Positions 44,184 to 53,763 of a stretch of DNA of 64,000 nt are shown piece after piece. The notes beneath the pieces were generated by a model. That model was given only the letters and a program-made list of their open reading frames with translations, was not told the DNA's origin and did not search any database. Within the stretch, counting starts at the first letter, position 1. Each line of letters begins with the position of its first letter. A program made the translations under genes and the position numbers. The DNA comes from Parashewanella sp965200795 (lineage in GTDB: Bacteria; Pseudomonadota; Gammaproteobacteria; Enterobacterales; Shewanellaceae). Location: positions 1 to 64,000 of the forward strand of contig CBDAVB010000019.1 in the NCBI GenBank assembly GCA_965200795.1, read 5' to 3'.

Positions 44184-45074
44184 TTAAGGCAACTTGCGCA
44201 GTACTTTTCTCAGGGCCGCTTTAACCTTGCGGCTGTTCTGCGGCCCCATCCTGATCATCAGTTTTTGGGCGTCAGATAAGTTTTCTAAATCCGAATCCTT
44301 AAATTTGTAGTTCACACTGATTGAAGTCAGTTCAATCGGCCGCTCGATAACCGGGGCGTTAAGCATTTCTCTGATGGCGGTCTTAACCGTGTGATTGAAA
44401 GTCACATTTTCATAGCCGAGTTCAGCAAAAGCGTCATTTAAAATAGGCAGCAGTAACTTATAACTTTTAATCACCGCATCCGTATTCATGGTTTCCAGTA
44501 AGTCAGCGTACATATCGTATCTGTGATAGCTGTCCGGATCTAAATAGGTTTTGCTGGCAACGTCTAAGGCGTCAAAGCTTTGTTTCGGACCGGTCAGCGG
44601 GCTGGCTTTTCTGGCAAGCTCGCCGTGGGCGAGGTTATCGACAAATACCACAAATTGACGGGCTAAGTTTTTGTTAAGCAGAACACCGCTGATCGCCAGT
44701 CCTTTAAATGCGTCTAACGTTTGCTGACGAACAAACGCGTCGCTTTGGTTGAGCCCTGGTAATGTTGGTTTTGCCGGCTCAGCTTTTACTTTTACTTTTA
44801 ATATCTCAGGCTCAGGTTTTTTCTGAGCGACCTCAGGTTGCGGCTCCGGCTCAGGAATGGTTTCCGTCGGGATTGGTTTTTCCGGAAGCGCGTCAGGTAC
44901 CTGAACTTCAGCGGGTTCAGGCTGAAGCTGTACTTGAGGCTCTTCAGGTTGATTCAGGTAGTAATAACCCGCGGCAGCTACTACGGCTAATATTGCCGCT
45001 ACCGCGATAACAACGCCTTTGTCATGTTTCATCGGCTCTGAGCCGGTATACCTGTCATCTTGATTTGCTTGCAT
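44184..45074 (-). CDS. DUF3014 domain membrane-anchored protein
   Basis: About 296 residues from the ATG at 45074, preceded by GGGAAGAGAA. A short cytoplasmic start is followed by one membrane span (VVIAVAAILAVVAAAGYYYL), a Pro/Glu-rich linker (PEPEPQPEVAQKKPEPE) and a globular C-terminal domain of the DUF3014 type (LPGLNQSDAFVRQQ, FVVFVDNLAHGELARKASP, DPDSYHRYDMYADLLETM). The domain lies in the periplasm. The family is widespread in marine gammaproteobacteria and its function is unknown. Confidence 0.88.
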   Translation of the reverse strand: MQANQDDRYTGSEPMKHDKGVVIAVAAILAVVAAAGYYYLNQPEEPQVQLQPEPAEVQVPDALPEKPIPTETIPEPEPQPEVAQKKPEPEILKVKVKAEPAKPTLPGLNQSDAFVRQQTLDAFKGLAISGVLLNKNLARQFVVFVDNLAHGELARKASPLTGPKQSFDALDVASKTYLDPDSYHRYDMYADLLETMNTDAVIKSYKLLLPILNDAFAELGYENVTFNHTVKTAIREMLNAPVIERPIELTSISVNYKFKDSDLENLSDAQKLMIRMGPQNSRKVKAALRKVLRKLP

Positions 45075-45174
45075 TTCTCTTCCCGCTTTGAGCACCATGC
45101 TCTCAATCTTGCTGAATTGACTGTTAATGTCAATCTTGATTTTTAGTAACTTATTGCAAAGTTTTTTAGTTTAC

Positions 45175-45300
45175 TGACGCCCGGTTTCAGCACTCTTCTT
45201 CGCGGCGGCTTCGGATGAATCGCCGCGGCGACGCGCCTTGTATCGCACCCGATCTGAGCATCAGAATTCCGAAGAAACTTATCGACAGCTATTTACTTAA
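45175..45300. repeat. Partial family B repeat
   Basis: CGCGCCTTGTATCGCACC, ATCTGAGCATCAGAATTCCG and AGAAACTTATCGACAGCTA match the right half of 20010-20178. It abuts a family A copy on its right. Confidence 0.55.
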
Positions 45301-45304
45301 GCTT

Positions 45305-45465
45305 AAGTGCCCGGCGATAAGTTTTTTCACTTTTCTGACGCCCGTCTTAAGCGCCGGGGCGTTACGCTTGCCTGAAAGACTGCCGGTATTATCGCGTAAG
45401 AGCGCCTCGCGGAGCACTTAACCTGAACGCCGAAAATATCGGAAACCTTACAAGGTACTTATCAG
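45305..45465. repeat. MITE-like repeat (family A), full copy
   Basis: Left TAAGTGCCCGGCGATAAGTT with TTTTCACTTTTCTGACG; interior CTTGCCTGAAAGACTGCCGG; right AACCTGAACGCCGAAAATATC and ACAAGGTACTTATCAG. It ends directly at the 3' end of recG. Confidence 0.72.
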
Positions 45466-45469
45466 CGAA

Positions 45470-47653
45470 TTACGCTTGAACGTATTTATCTCTGTCACCT
45501 AACCAGCGCTGAATGATGGCGTCAACATTTTCAGGCGCTTGTTGTAAAACATGGCCGGCGAGTTGCTGAACTTGCGGCACCAACGCCTGGTCGCGGCTTA
45601 AATCAGCGACTTTCATATCCGCGAGTCCCGTTTGTTTGGTGCCGAGCACTTCACCGGGGCCGCGAATTTCCAGATCTTTCTGAGCTATCACAAAGCCGTC
45701 GTTACTTTGTCTCAATACGCCTAAACGTTGCTTGGCGGTTAAGGTTAAGGGGGATTTGTAAAGCATCACGCAATGACTTTCGACGGCGCCGCGTCCGACA
45801 CGACCCCGAAGCTGATGTAATTGCGCCAGCCCTAAGCGTTCCGGGTTTTCAATGATCATTAAACTGGCGTTGGGTACGTTTACCCCGACTTCAATGACGG
45901 TGGTCGCTACTAACAGGTCAATCTCGCCGGCACTGAATTTATCCATGATCTCCTGTTTTTCGCCGCTTTTAAGGCGACCGTGAACCAGTCCTATTTTCAG
46001 TTCCGGTAATTGTTGTTTCAGTTCCTCCGCGGTGTCTTCCGCCGCCTGGCATTCCAGTACTTCAGACTCATCAATCAGCGTACACACCCAATAGGCCTGA
46101 CGTTTATCCTGAGTCGCCGCCAGCCTTACCCGTCCGATGACGTCATCGCGGCGGTTGTCAGCGATGACGACAGTCTTCACCGGCGTCCTGCCCGGCGGCA
46201 GCTCATCGATGACGGAAGTGTCTAAGTCGGCGTAAGCGGTCATGGCCAGGGTTCTGGGGATCGGCGTTGCCGTCATGATCAGCTGGTGCGGATAAAAACC
46301 CTGATGAATGCCTTTTTCACGCAAACCGAGCCGCTGATGCACGCCGAAGCGGTGCTGCTCATCAATAATGGTCAGCGCGAGGTTTTTGTACCCCACCGCT
46401 TCCTGAAAAATCGCGTGAGTACCTATGATGATATGGGCGCGGCCTTCGCGGATAGTTTCTAAAGACTGCTCCCTGGCTTTACCTTTTAATTTTCCCGCGA
46501 GCCAGCCCACGCTTAAGCCCAGAGGTTCAAACCATTCTTTAAAATTGCCGGCATGCTGCTCGGCTAATAATTCTGTCGGTGCCATTAAAGCAACCTGATG
46601 GCCGTTTTCTATTACCTGAAGCGCGGCAAGCGCCGCGACCAGGGTTTTACCGGAACCGACGTCACCCTGTACCAAGCGCATCATGGGTGAGTCTTGCTCC
46701 AGATCCTGACTGATTTCAGCAACCACTCTTCGCTGAGCCTCTGTCGGCTTAAATGGCAGCGCTTTTAAAAACGGATTCAGCAGTTGTCCGGTTGCCGCGA
46801 GGGCTTTCGACGGATCCTGATTACTTTTATGTCTCAGTTTTAACATGCTCAGGTTGTGAGCTAACAGCTCTTCCTGCACTAACCGTTGCTGGGCAGGATG
46901 AGTGCCGTTTTCTAAGTCAAAGAGTGACACATCACAGGCCGGGCGGTGCAAAGTACGAACGGCGTCGGCCAGTGACACCTGATTTGGCCTTAACGCCGGC
47001 GGCAGCAGTTCAGTCAGTCCGCCGTCTTCAAGCATGGCGAGCGCCTGATCGGTTAATTTTATCCAGCCGGCCTGTTTTAAGCCCTCAGTTGACGGATAAA
47101 TCGGCGTTAATGTCTCCGCCGCCGGCTCAGCAGGCTGCTCCGGGCTTTGAATGCGGTAGTCGGGGTGTATGATCTCAGCCTGATACCTGCCGGATTTCAG
47201 CTCGCCGTAGGCTTTTATCATACGTCCTTTAAGCATGGCGTTATGCTGAGCCGCCGAAAAATTAAAAAAACGCAAGGTTAAGCCGCCGGTCTCATCACGC
47301 ACGTCGCAGGTAAGCATGCGTTTGCGACCATAGATGATTTTGGCTGACTGAATTTCAGCGAGGATGGTGCCTTGCGTCCCCGGCATTAAGTCGGCGATGG
47401 GGTAGATTCGGGTTCGGTCCTCATAACGCAGGGGTAGGTGAAACAGCAGATCCTGAACCGTGCGAATGCTGAGCTTGTCGAGTTTCTCGGCAACCTTTTT
47501 TGCTACGCCTCTGAGCTCGGTTATTGGGATCAGATCCAGTCTGCGCAAGATATTCGTATCCGGGTACTGTGAATTTATACATATCTTAACAGAAACAGGG
47601 TGTTTGACAATTGCGGTTTTTGGCAGGCAAAGCTGACGCGTTAATTCTGACAT
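45470..47653 (-). CDS. recG: ATP-dependent DNA helicase RecG
   Basis: 727 codons, about 34 more than the usual RecG. Similarity to the family begins near LDLIPITELRGVAKKVAEKL, so a start around codon 37 (a TTG in NILRRLD) is possible; ATG at 47653 is given as the longest frame. It has the OB-fold wedge domain with LPLRYEDRTRIYPI, Walker A QGDVGSGKTLVAAL, DEQHRFGV, TATPIPRTLAM and the QLRGRVGRG motif. RecG reverses stalled forks and drives branch migration. Family A repeats sit at both its ends. Confidence 0.95.
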   Translation of the reverse strand: MSELTRQLCLPKTAIVKHPVSVKICINSQYPDTNILRRLDLIPITELRGVAKKVAEKLDKLSIRTVQDLLFHLPLRYEDRTRIYPIADLMPGTQGTILAEIQSAKIIYGRKRMLTCDVRDETGGLTLRFFNFSAAQHNAMLKGRMIKAYGELKSGRYQAEIIHPDYRIQSPEQPAEPAAETLTPIYPSTEGLKQAGWIKLTDQALAMLEDGGLTELLPPALRPNQVSLADAVRTLHRPACDVSLFDLENGTHPAQQRLVQEELLAHNLSMLKLRHKSNQDPSKALAATGQLLNPFLKALPFKPTEAQRRVVAEISQDLEQDSPMMRLVQGDVGSGKTLVAALAALQVIENGHQVALMAPTELLAEQHAGNFKEWFEPLGLSVGWLAGKLKGKAREQSLETIREGRAHIIIGTHAIFQEAVGYKNLALTIIDEQHRFGVHQRLGLREKGIHQGFYPHQLIMTATPIPRTLAMTAYADLDTSVIDELPPGRTPVKTVVIADNRRDDVIGRVRLAATQDKRQAYWVCTLIDESEVLECQAAEDTAEELKQQLPELKIGLVHGRLKSGEKQEIMDKFSAGEIDLLVATTVIEVGVNVPNASLMIIENPERLGLAQLHQLRGRVGRGAVESHCVMLYKSPLTLTAKQRLGVLRQSNDGFVIAQKDLEIRGPGEVLGTKQTGLADMKVADLSRDQALVPQVQQLAGHVLQQAPENVDAIIQRWLGDRDKYVQA

Positions 47654-47818
47654 GAGTACCTGACTAAAAGTTTTTCGGTATTTCCGGCGTTGAGATTAAA
47701 CGCTCTGCAAGGCGCTCTCGCACGGTAATAATACCGGCGGTCTTTCAGGCAAGCGTAACACCGCAGAGCGCTTAAGACGAACGTCAGAAAAGTGAAAAAA
47801 CTTATAGCCGGGTTCTTA
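47653..47818. repeat. MITE-like repeat (family A), full copy, inverted
   Basis: Left GAGTACCTGACTAAAAGTTT; right CGAACGTCAGAAAAGTGAAA then AAACTTATAGCCGGGTTCTTA. The right end is the reverse complement of the left ends at 31468 and 45305. It lies exactly between the recG start and the acetyltransferase stop. Confidence 0.72.
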
Positions 47819-47820
47819 AT

Positions 47821-48342
47821 TTATAATGCCAGCAGGTAATAGCCCCGGTTTTCAAACTCAAAAAAATCAATCACCCGCATTCGACCTTTTTTAGTATGGG
47901 CAAAATAAGAACGCTGATTATCCTCGGCTATAAAAGTGATCATAGTCTGAAAGCGCCGCGCGCTTAATTGCCTGACTTCTTGTACCAGTGATTCAAAAAT
48001 GCCTTGCCCCCGGTGGCTCTCGGCAATCCAGATCGGGCCGTATTGGCAAGTGTTAATTTGATTGTGTTCGGGTGTATTGAACTTCAGCCGGTTAAGTATC
48101 TGTTTGTAAATCGGCCACCCCATAAATGCCTTCCAGTCCGAGCAGATTACATATCCGACAATTCTGCCGTTGATTTCGGCCGTGACAATCCAGCCGTTTT
48201 CAATAAAAGACGTAAGGTCATTTTCGCTGAAGCCCTGACCAAGCAAATCACCGGCGTTTGAGGTTAATTCGGCGTTAAGGTGCTTACGGTCAAGTTCGGC
48301 GATTGCCGAAAGGTCGTTCGCGGTGGCCTGGCGTATTTCCAT
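47821..48342 (-). CDS. GNAT-family N-acetyltransferase
   Basis: 173 residues. N-terminus MEIRQATANDLSAIAELD and acetyl-CoA-binding motif IAESHRGQGIFESLVQEV are typical of GNAT enzymes. The C-terminal FFEFENRGYYLLAL fits the last strand. The substrate (protein, small molecule or antibiotic) cannot be told. Single gene between recG and rhlE; 48343-48534 upstream shows no further gene. Confidence 0.85.
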   Translation of the reverse strand: MEIRQATANDLSAIAELDRKHLNAELTSNAGDLLGQGFSENDLTSFIENGWIVTAEINGRIVGYVICSDWKAFMGWPIYKQILNRLKFNTPEHNQINTCQYGPIWIAESHRGQGIFESLVQEVRQLSARRFQTMITFIAEDNQRSYFAHTKKGRMRVIDFFEFENRGYYLLAL

Positions 48343-48534
48343 TTTATGCTTTGTGACTCAGAAAATACGCCAATTATAATAACTTGTCCGCACTTGTCAG
48401 CAACAAGTTTCGCCGCTGTTGACCGCGGCTGCGGCCCGGCGCGAACACGGATGTCAGGGTTAACATACCGCAAGTGAATGACCCCGTTTTTACCGCTGAC
48501 AAAAACGGCCGTAACGGGCAATGCCACACCTCCT

Positions 48535-49824
48535 TTACTGACTCTTTGATTTTTTCGTGGCGTTCAGTTTTACCCGGCGGCCTGACATGCTTTTCTCGGC
48601 GGCCGCTTGTTCACGGACATTATCGCCGCGCTCACGTTTTTTACTGAAGCTGCGGCGTTTGCGCAGCCGCTTAAGCAGTAAATCACGGTTGCTCACCTCG
48701 TAACCCGGCACCATAATCCGGCGGATTTTCTGGCCGATCAGTTTTTCGATATCTTTAAGAACGCGCTCTTCCTCACGGCTGACGAATGAAATCGCGACCC
48801 CTGATTTACCGGCACGGCCCGTGCGCCCGATACGGTGAACATAGTCCTCAGCCGAGAACGGCATATCAAAGTTGACCACGTATTCCAGCCGCTGAATATC
48901 CAGGCCCCGAGCAGCGACTTCTGTCGATACCAGCACTTTCAGTCTGCCTTCTTCAAACTCACGTAAGGCGCGGCGGCGGCTGCCCTGGTTCTTCTCACCG
49001 TGAATCACTTTTGAGGGGATCCCGTCAAGGTTAAGCTCTTTGTTCAGTCTGTCCGCGTCTTCGCGGGTCGCGCTGAAGACTAAAATTTTACTCCAGTTCT
49101 TTTTACCGATAAGCTCTGAAAGCAGTTCACGCTTGCGGCGCTGCTCAACGGGATAAACCACCTGGCTGACGGTTTCAGCCGCGGTGTTTTGTTTATTAAC
49201 GCTGATGATCTGCGGCTTATTCATCAGCTCGTTAGCGAGACGTTTTACCGCGCCCGAAAACGTGGCTGAAAACAGCATGCTTTGCTTGTTTTTGCCGGTG
49301 GCTCGCAGAATTTTGTGAATATCGGCGCTAAAGCCCATATCCAGCAAACGATCCGCTTCATCCAATACCAGAAATTCGATGTTCGCCAGGCTGATATTGC
49401 CGGCCGTTAAATGTTCAACCAGACGTCCCGGAGTCGCTACAATGATATCGACGCCCCGGCGCAGTTTTTCCGCTTGCGGTGCCGCTTTACCGCCGCCGTA
49501 AACGGTCGCTGACGTCACGGGTAAATATTTGCTGTAGGCTTGAATGTTGTCAGCCACCTGCGCCGCAAGCTCGCGGGTCGGCGTCAGTATTAACGCTCTG
49601 GCGTTGGCTTTCGCCGCCGTTTTCGGGTTATCAAACAGCTTGTGCAAAATCGGCAAAGAAAAAGCGGCGGTTTTTCCGGTTCCGGTTTGGGCGTTAGCGA
49701 TAACGTCATTGCCGCGGCGAATCGCGGGAATGGCTTTTTGTTGAATCGGGGTCAGCGTTTGATAACCGCGATCAGCTACTGCTTGTAACAGTTCAGGTGG
49801 AAAACTAAATGACTCAAAGTTCAT
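48535..49824 (-). CDS. rhlE: DEAD-box RNA helicase RhlE
   Basis: 429 residues from the ATG at 49824 (MNFESFSFPPELL); the longer frame adds eight. Motifs: GYQTLTPIQQKAIP (Q motif), AQTGTGKTAAF, VLDEADRLLDMGF, SATFS, HRIGRTGRAGK. A short basic tail (LRKRRSFSKKRERG) replaces the DeaD-type RNA-binding domain, which marks it as RhlE. It acts in RNA remodelling and ribosome assembly. The window thus has two DEAD-box helicases. Confidence 0.93.
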   Translation of the reverse strand: MNFESFSFPPELLQAVADRGYQTLTPIQQKAIPAIRRGNDVIANAQTGTGKTAAFSLPILHKLFDNPKTAAKANARALILTPTRELAAQVADNIQAYSKYLPVTSATVYGGGKAAPQAEKLRRGVDIIVATPGRLVEHLTAGNISLANIEFLVLDEADRLLDMGFSADIHKILRATGKNKQSMLFSATFSGAVKRLANELMNKPQIISVNKQNTAAETVSQVVYPVEQRRKRELLSELIGKKNWSKILVFSATREDADRLNKELNLDGIPSKVIHGEKNQGSRRRALREFEEGRLKVLVSTEVAARGLDIQRLEYVVNFDMPFSAEDYVHRIGRTGRAGKSGVAISFVSREEERVLKDIEKLIGQKIRRIMVPGYEVSNRDLLLKRLRKRRSFSKKRERGDNVREQAAAEKSMSGRRVKLNATKKSKSQ

Positions 49825-50110
49825 AGCAATAACCTTTAAAATATCCAAAAAACCAGATCGGCGGCGGATTATAGCAGATTAGCGTTATAAAGTGTTATTG
49901 ACGAGGGGGGTAAGATATTCTGATAAATCAGCGTCAGCCGAGCCCAGATCCTTTGCCTGCCCGGAAAGCGGGTTCATTTGACAACGGATACGGTCAACGG
50001 TGACTTCGGTGGCGGGGTAGCGGTCTGAATGTGTGCTTTTAATTTTAACCGGCTGAGCTTTAAAGGAAAAAATAACCACCATTTTCAGCCCGCTGCCCTG
50101 CGCCTTAAAT

Positions 50111-50155
50111 AAGCCAAAAATAAACGACAGGGAAGTTAATTCGGGACACTTCCTT
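50111..50155. repeat. Right end of a family D repeat
   Basis: GACAGGGAAGTTAATTCGGG and ACACTTCCTT match the right end of the D family. Within 49849-50166 there is otherwise only a 65-codon reverse frame (49885-50082) with no domain and no support. Confidence 0.5.
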
Positions 50156-50166
50156 AAAGCGTAAGT

Positions 50167-51960
50167 TTAAATGGCTTCGGTCGCGCGTGTTAACCAGGTT
50201 AAATCATCGCCGGTTAAGGCTTTTGAAAGGTGTTCAAACACTTTTTCATGGTATTGATTTAACCAGCGGATCTCGCCTTCAGTCATCAGTGACTTATCCA
50301 GCAGGCGGTGATCGATCGGCGCCAGAGTCAAAACTTCAAACCTGAGCATCTCACGCTCAGGCTGAAACAGCTTAGTGCACGGCGTGACATAAATGAGATT
50401 CTCAATTCGAATGCCGAATTCACCGGCACGGTAATAGCCGGGCTCGTTTGAAATCACCATCCCCTTAAGCAGCGCGACCGCGTTGCCTTTTGAGGCTATG
50501 CGCTGCGGTCCTTCGTGAACACTCAGATAGTGACCCACTCCGTGCCCCGTGCCGTGATCAAAGTCATAACCGTACCGCCACAAAAACTGGCGGGCGAGTG
50601 TATCAAGCTGCTGACCTGACGTGCCTTCGGGGAAACGCGCTCTGTCAAGCGCGATATGACCTTTTAGTACTAAAGTGAACATTTGCTTTTGTTCAGCCGT
50701 GACTTTACCGATGGCGACGGTACGAGTGATATCCGTCGTACCGTCAAGATACTGCGCGCCGGAGTCCACCAGATAAATCGAGTTCATCGGCATTACCGCG
50801 GGCTTACCATTCAGGTGGTTGTAGTGACACATGGCCGCGTTGCCGCCGACAGCGGAAATGGTATCAAAGCTCGGTTGCTGATAAAGCGGATCCTGCTTTC
50901 TGAAGCTTTCTAATTTATCCGCTAACTGACCTTCGTCATACAAGTTACCGGCATGCGCTTCCCGATCAAGCCAGGCTAAAAATTTACTGACGGCGGCACC
51001 GTCGCGGATATGGCACGCTTTCATACCCGCTAATTCAGCTTCATTCTTTTGCGCTTTGATGAGCGCGACGGGGTCGTCAGCGGCGATGAGCCGCGCGCCG
51101 GCCGCTGACGCGGCTAATTGCGTCCGGGCGTTGGCGGTGCGCGGATCGGCAAGCAGCTTTTTCCCCTCGAGCCGGGAAAGGTGATTCAGCAGCTCGGTCT
51201 CGGCATAGAAAGTGACACCGGTACCGACGTGAGCTTCGATATTGTCAGGAAGCTTGTTGAGGTCAACAAATAATTTAACTTTCCCTTCATTGTCGATAAG
51301 TAAGGTTGAAAGCACCACCGGTAAGCGGGGTACGTCATTACCGCGGATATTGAGCAGCCAGCAAATTGAGTCTAATGCCGTGATCAGCGCCGCGTCCGCG
51401 TGTTGCCCGTTAAGCTTTTCCGCGATGAGAGCGCGTTTTTCCTGGCTGGATTTCCCGGCCTTCTCGTTACTGAAAATCTGAATCGGGTCGGTCGGGAGCA
51501 GGGGTCTGGACTGCCAGTTTACATCTACGGGATTTTGTTCAACGGCGACTAATTCAATACCCGCTTTGGTTAACGCTTGCTTAGCTTCCTGATACCAATG
51601 ATAAGTATGGAGCCTGGCGTCAACACCGACACGGCTTCCCGCTTTTAAGTGACTGATAAGCCAGTTAACCTGCGGGGTGTCAGTTAAGCTTTCAAAGTCA
51701 AAATGCGCCTCGTTCACTTGCTGTCTGACCTGAACCGTATAGCGGCCGTCAGTAAAAATAGCGGCGGTACGCTTCAGAATAATGGCCGCGCCCGCCGAGC
51801 CGGTAAAGCCTGTGGCCCAGAGCAGCCGCTCGTTATGCGCCGGAACGTATTCTCCGAGATATTCATCGGCTCTCGGAATGATAAAGGCGTCGATTTTCTG
51901 ATGACGCATTTCGGCGCGGACGGCATACAGACGTTCAGCGATGGCGGTATAAGCGGTCAT
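50167..51960 (-). CDS. Xaa-Pro aminopeptidase, large M24B type
   Basis: 597 residues from the ATG at 51960, preceded by CGGAGTGTCT. Two creatinase-like N-terminal domains (residues 1-310) are followed by the pita-bread M24 metallopeptidase domain with metal ligands in DSGAQYLDGTTDITRT, GTGHGVGHYLSVHEG and NEPGYYRAGEFGIRIEN, and a C-terminal extension. It is the eukaryote-like three-domain aminopeptidase P form, which removes N-terminal residues before proline. Cytoplasmic, no signal peptide. It is divergent from another M24 enzyme 149 bases away. Confidence 0.93.
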   Translation of the reverse strand: MTAYTAIAERLYAVRAEMRHQKIDAFIIPRADEYLGEYVPAHNERLLWATGFTGSAGAAIILKRTAAIFTDGRYTVQVRQQVNEAHFDFESLTDTPQVNWLISHLKAGSRVGVDARLHTYHWYQEAKQALTKAGIELVAVEQNPVDVNWQSRPLLPTDPIQIFSNEKAGKSSQEKRALIAEKLNGQHADAALITALDSICWLLNIRGNDVPRLPVVLSTLLIDNEGKVKLFVDLNKLPDNIEAHVGTGVTFYAETELLNHLSRLEGKKLLADPRTANARTQLAASAAGARLIAADDPVALIKAQKNEAELAGMKACHIRDGAAVSKFLAWLDREAHAGNLYDEGQLADKLESFRKQDPLYQQPSFDTISAVGGNAAMCHYNHLNGKPAVMPMNSIYLVDSGAQYLDGTTDITRTVAIGKVTAEQKQMFTLVLKGHIALDRARFPEGTSGQQLDTLARQFLWRYGYDFDHGTGHGVGHYLSVHEGPQRIASKGNAVALLKGMVISNEPGYYRAGEFGIRIENLIYVTPCTKLFQPEREMLRFEVLTLAPIDHRLLDKSLMTEGEIRWLNQYHEKVFEHLSKALTGDDLTWLTRATEAI

Positions 51961-52109
51961 AGACACTCCGTCATGGAATAAGTTTTCAGGTAAGTGCTTG
52001 GATTATCGCTCTTTGCGAACAATGAATGCAAGCGCGGAGATCTTCGGCAGTGACATTTGCTTATAATTTGTATACTTTATTCATGGCTGAAATGGTGAGG
52101 AAAATAAAA

Positions 52110-53348
52110 ATGACAATCGGAGTAGGCGGCTCTACGCCGCGAGAGGAACTGGCGAAACTGCGGGATATGACTCAGAAGCTGGCACCGATATCCGTTGATG
52201 AATTTAATCAAAGAATAATGAAAGCCCGGCGCTTAATGCGACAGCATGGCATTGACGCGGTTTATCTGAACGCGGGCACCAACCTTTATTATTTTACCGG
52301 CACTCAATGGCGCGCCAGTGAGCGTATGGTGGCGGCGTTACTGACCGCCTCCGGGGAGCTGGTTTATATCGCGCCTGCTTTTGAACTCGGTACTTTGAAC
52401 GATTACATGTTAGTTAAAGGCCGGGTCGAAACGTGGCATGAGCACGAAAGCCCCTATGAGTTGTGTCACAAGGTGCTGGCGGAGCTCGGCCTTGACGGCG
52501 GTACCGCGGGTATTGATGAGTCCGCCGCTTTCTTTGTGTATGACGGCTTGAGACAAGCTTGCCCGCGGATGACCTTTGTAAACGCCGGATCTGTTACCGC
52601 CGGCTGCCGGAGCCGAAAATCCGACTCTGAACTGGCCATTTTACAATGCGCTAAAAACATGACCTTGGAGGTGCATAAAGCGGCGGCGAGAATTCTTTAT
52701 CCCGGCATTACCGCTCAGGAAGTCGAAGCATTCATTAATGACGCGCACAAAGCGGCCGGGGCGGCCGCGGGCTCGTATTTCTGTATTGTGCTATTTGGGG
52801 AGGACAGCGCTTATCCTCACGGCGTTAAAACGCCCAAACGCCTTGAGAACAACGATATTGTACTGATCGATACCGGTTGTGAGTTACACGGTTATCACTC
52901 TGATATCACTCGTACCTATGTTTTCGGTGAGGCGAATGAACGTCAGCGTCAAATCTGGCAGATCGAAAAGGCCGCGCAAGCCGCGGCTTTTGAAGCGGCA
53001 CGGTCAGGCGTGTCTTGCGCTGAAGTCGATAAAGCGGCCAGGGCGGTGATTGTCGGAGCGGGCTTTGGTCCTGAATATGAATTACCGGGCTTACCGCACC
53101 GGACGGGGCACGGCATCGGTCTTGATATCCATGAACGCCCGTATCTGGTGGCAAGTGATACCACGGCGTTAGCCCCGGGAATGTGTTTCAGTAATGAACC
53201 CATGCTGTGCGTTCCGGGAGAATTCGGCGTTCGCCTGGAAGATCATTTTTATATGACCGAAAACGGCCCCGAATGGTTTACTGAGCCTGCTTACTCAGTG
53301 GACGATCCGTTCGGGTACCGGAATAACAAACAGGCTGATGTAACATAA
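52110..53348 (+). CDS. M24-family Xaa-Pro peptidase (prolidase-like)
   Basis: 412 residues from the ATG at 52110, chosen because GTGAGGAAAATAAAA precedes it; in-frame ATGs at 52083 and 52026 would lengthen it. Creatinase N-domain with LYYFTGTQWRASERMV, then the M24 domain with ligands in IDTGCELHGYHSDITRTYVF, LPHRTGHGIGLDIHERP and NEPMLCVPGEFGVRLED. It cleaves X-Pro bonds in peptides. It is distinct in length from the larger enzyme it diverges from, so this is a functional pair and not a tandem duplicate. Confidence 0.92.
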   Translation: MTIGVGGSTPREELAKLRDMTQKLAPISVDEFNQRIMKARRLMRQHGIDAVYLNAGTNLYYFTGTQWRASERMVAALLTASGELVYIAPAFELGTLNDYMLVKGRVETWHEHESPYELCHKVLAELGLDGGTAGIDESAAFFVYDGLRQACPRMTFVNAGSVTAGCRSRKSDSELAILQCAKNMTLEVHKAAARILYPGITAQEVEAFINDAHKAAGAAAGSYFCIVLFGEDSAYPHGVKTPKRLENNDIVLIDTGCELHGYHSDITRTYVFGEANERQRQIWQIEKAAQAAAFEAARSGVSCAEVDKAARAVIVGAGFGPEYELPGLPHRTGHGIGLDIHERPYLVASDTTALAPGMCFSNEPMLCVPGEFGVRLEDHFYMTENGPEWFTEPAYSVDDPFGYRNNKQADVT

Positions 53349-53399
53349 AAAATTCAGCTGTTCGCTTTCACCCGTTTTAATTTATCGCAAAGCGGGATA

Positions 53400-53612
53400 A
53401 GTAAGCGGCTGACGATAAGTTGCTTCAGAATTTCGGTGTTCAGATTTAGCGCGGAATAAGGCGCGGCGAAGGGCGCGTAGCCTCAGCCATGTAACCATAA
53501 GCTATGTAACCAGAAGCTATGTAACCAGAAGCTATGTAACCGGAGTCGCAACGCTGTAACGTGCTAAAAGCGAACATCAAAAATGTCAGAAAACTTATGG
53601 TCAGCTGCTTAG
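53400..53612. repeat. MITE-like repeat (family B) with an expanded interior
   Basis: Left TAAGCGGCTGACGATAAGTT; right GTCAGAAAACTTATGGTCAG followed by CTGCTTAG; the ends are inverted repeats like those of 20010-20178. The interior carries a four-copy 15-bp tandem repeat. No gene in 53349-53763. Confidence 0.65.
53484..53543. repeat. 15-bp tandem repeat, four copies
   Basis: One diverged unit CAGCCATGTAACCAT is followed by AAGCTATGTAACCAG twice and AAGCTATGTAACCGG. The unit is present once, on the other strand, inside the family B copy at 20010-20178. Confidence 0.85.
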
Positions 53613-53763
53613 AATTCACCCGAACAGTGAACCGCTATACGCTCATAAGCCTGCTGAAACCGCTGCCGGATATCGTAACTTCTGCCGGCAGAATAATGAC
53701 TTAACTCTGAATAATTTTTCTCAGCGCTGATTATTTTTTCGTTCATCCGGAACCGGAGTTTTA

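Noticed and set aside
49885..50082. 65-codon reverse frame between rhlE and the aminopeptidase
   Set aside because: No domain and no ribosome site; could be a small protein, but the evidence is too thin.
53484..53543. 15-bp direct repeats as a CRISPR array
   Set aside because: Units are contiguous with no spacers and no cas genes in the window.
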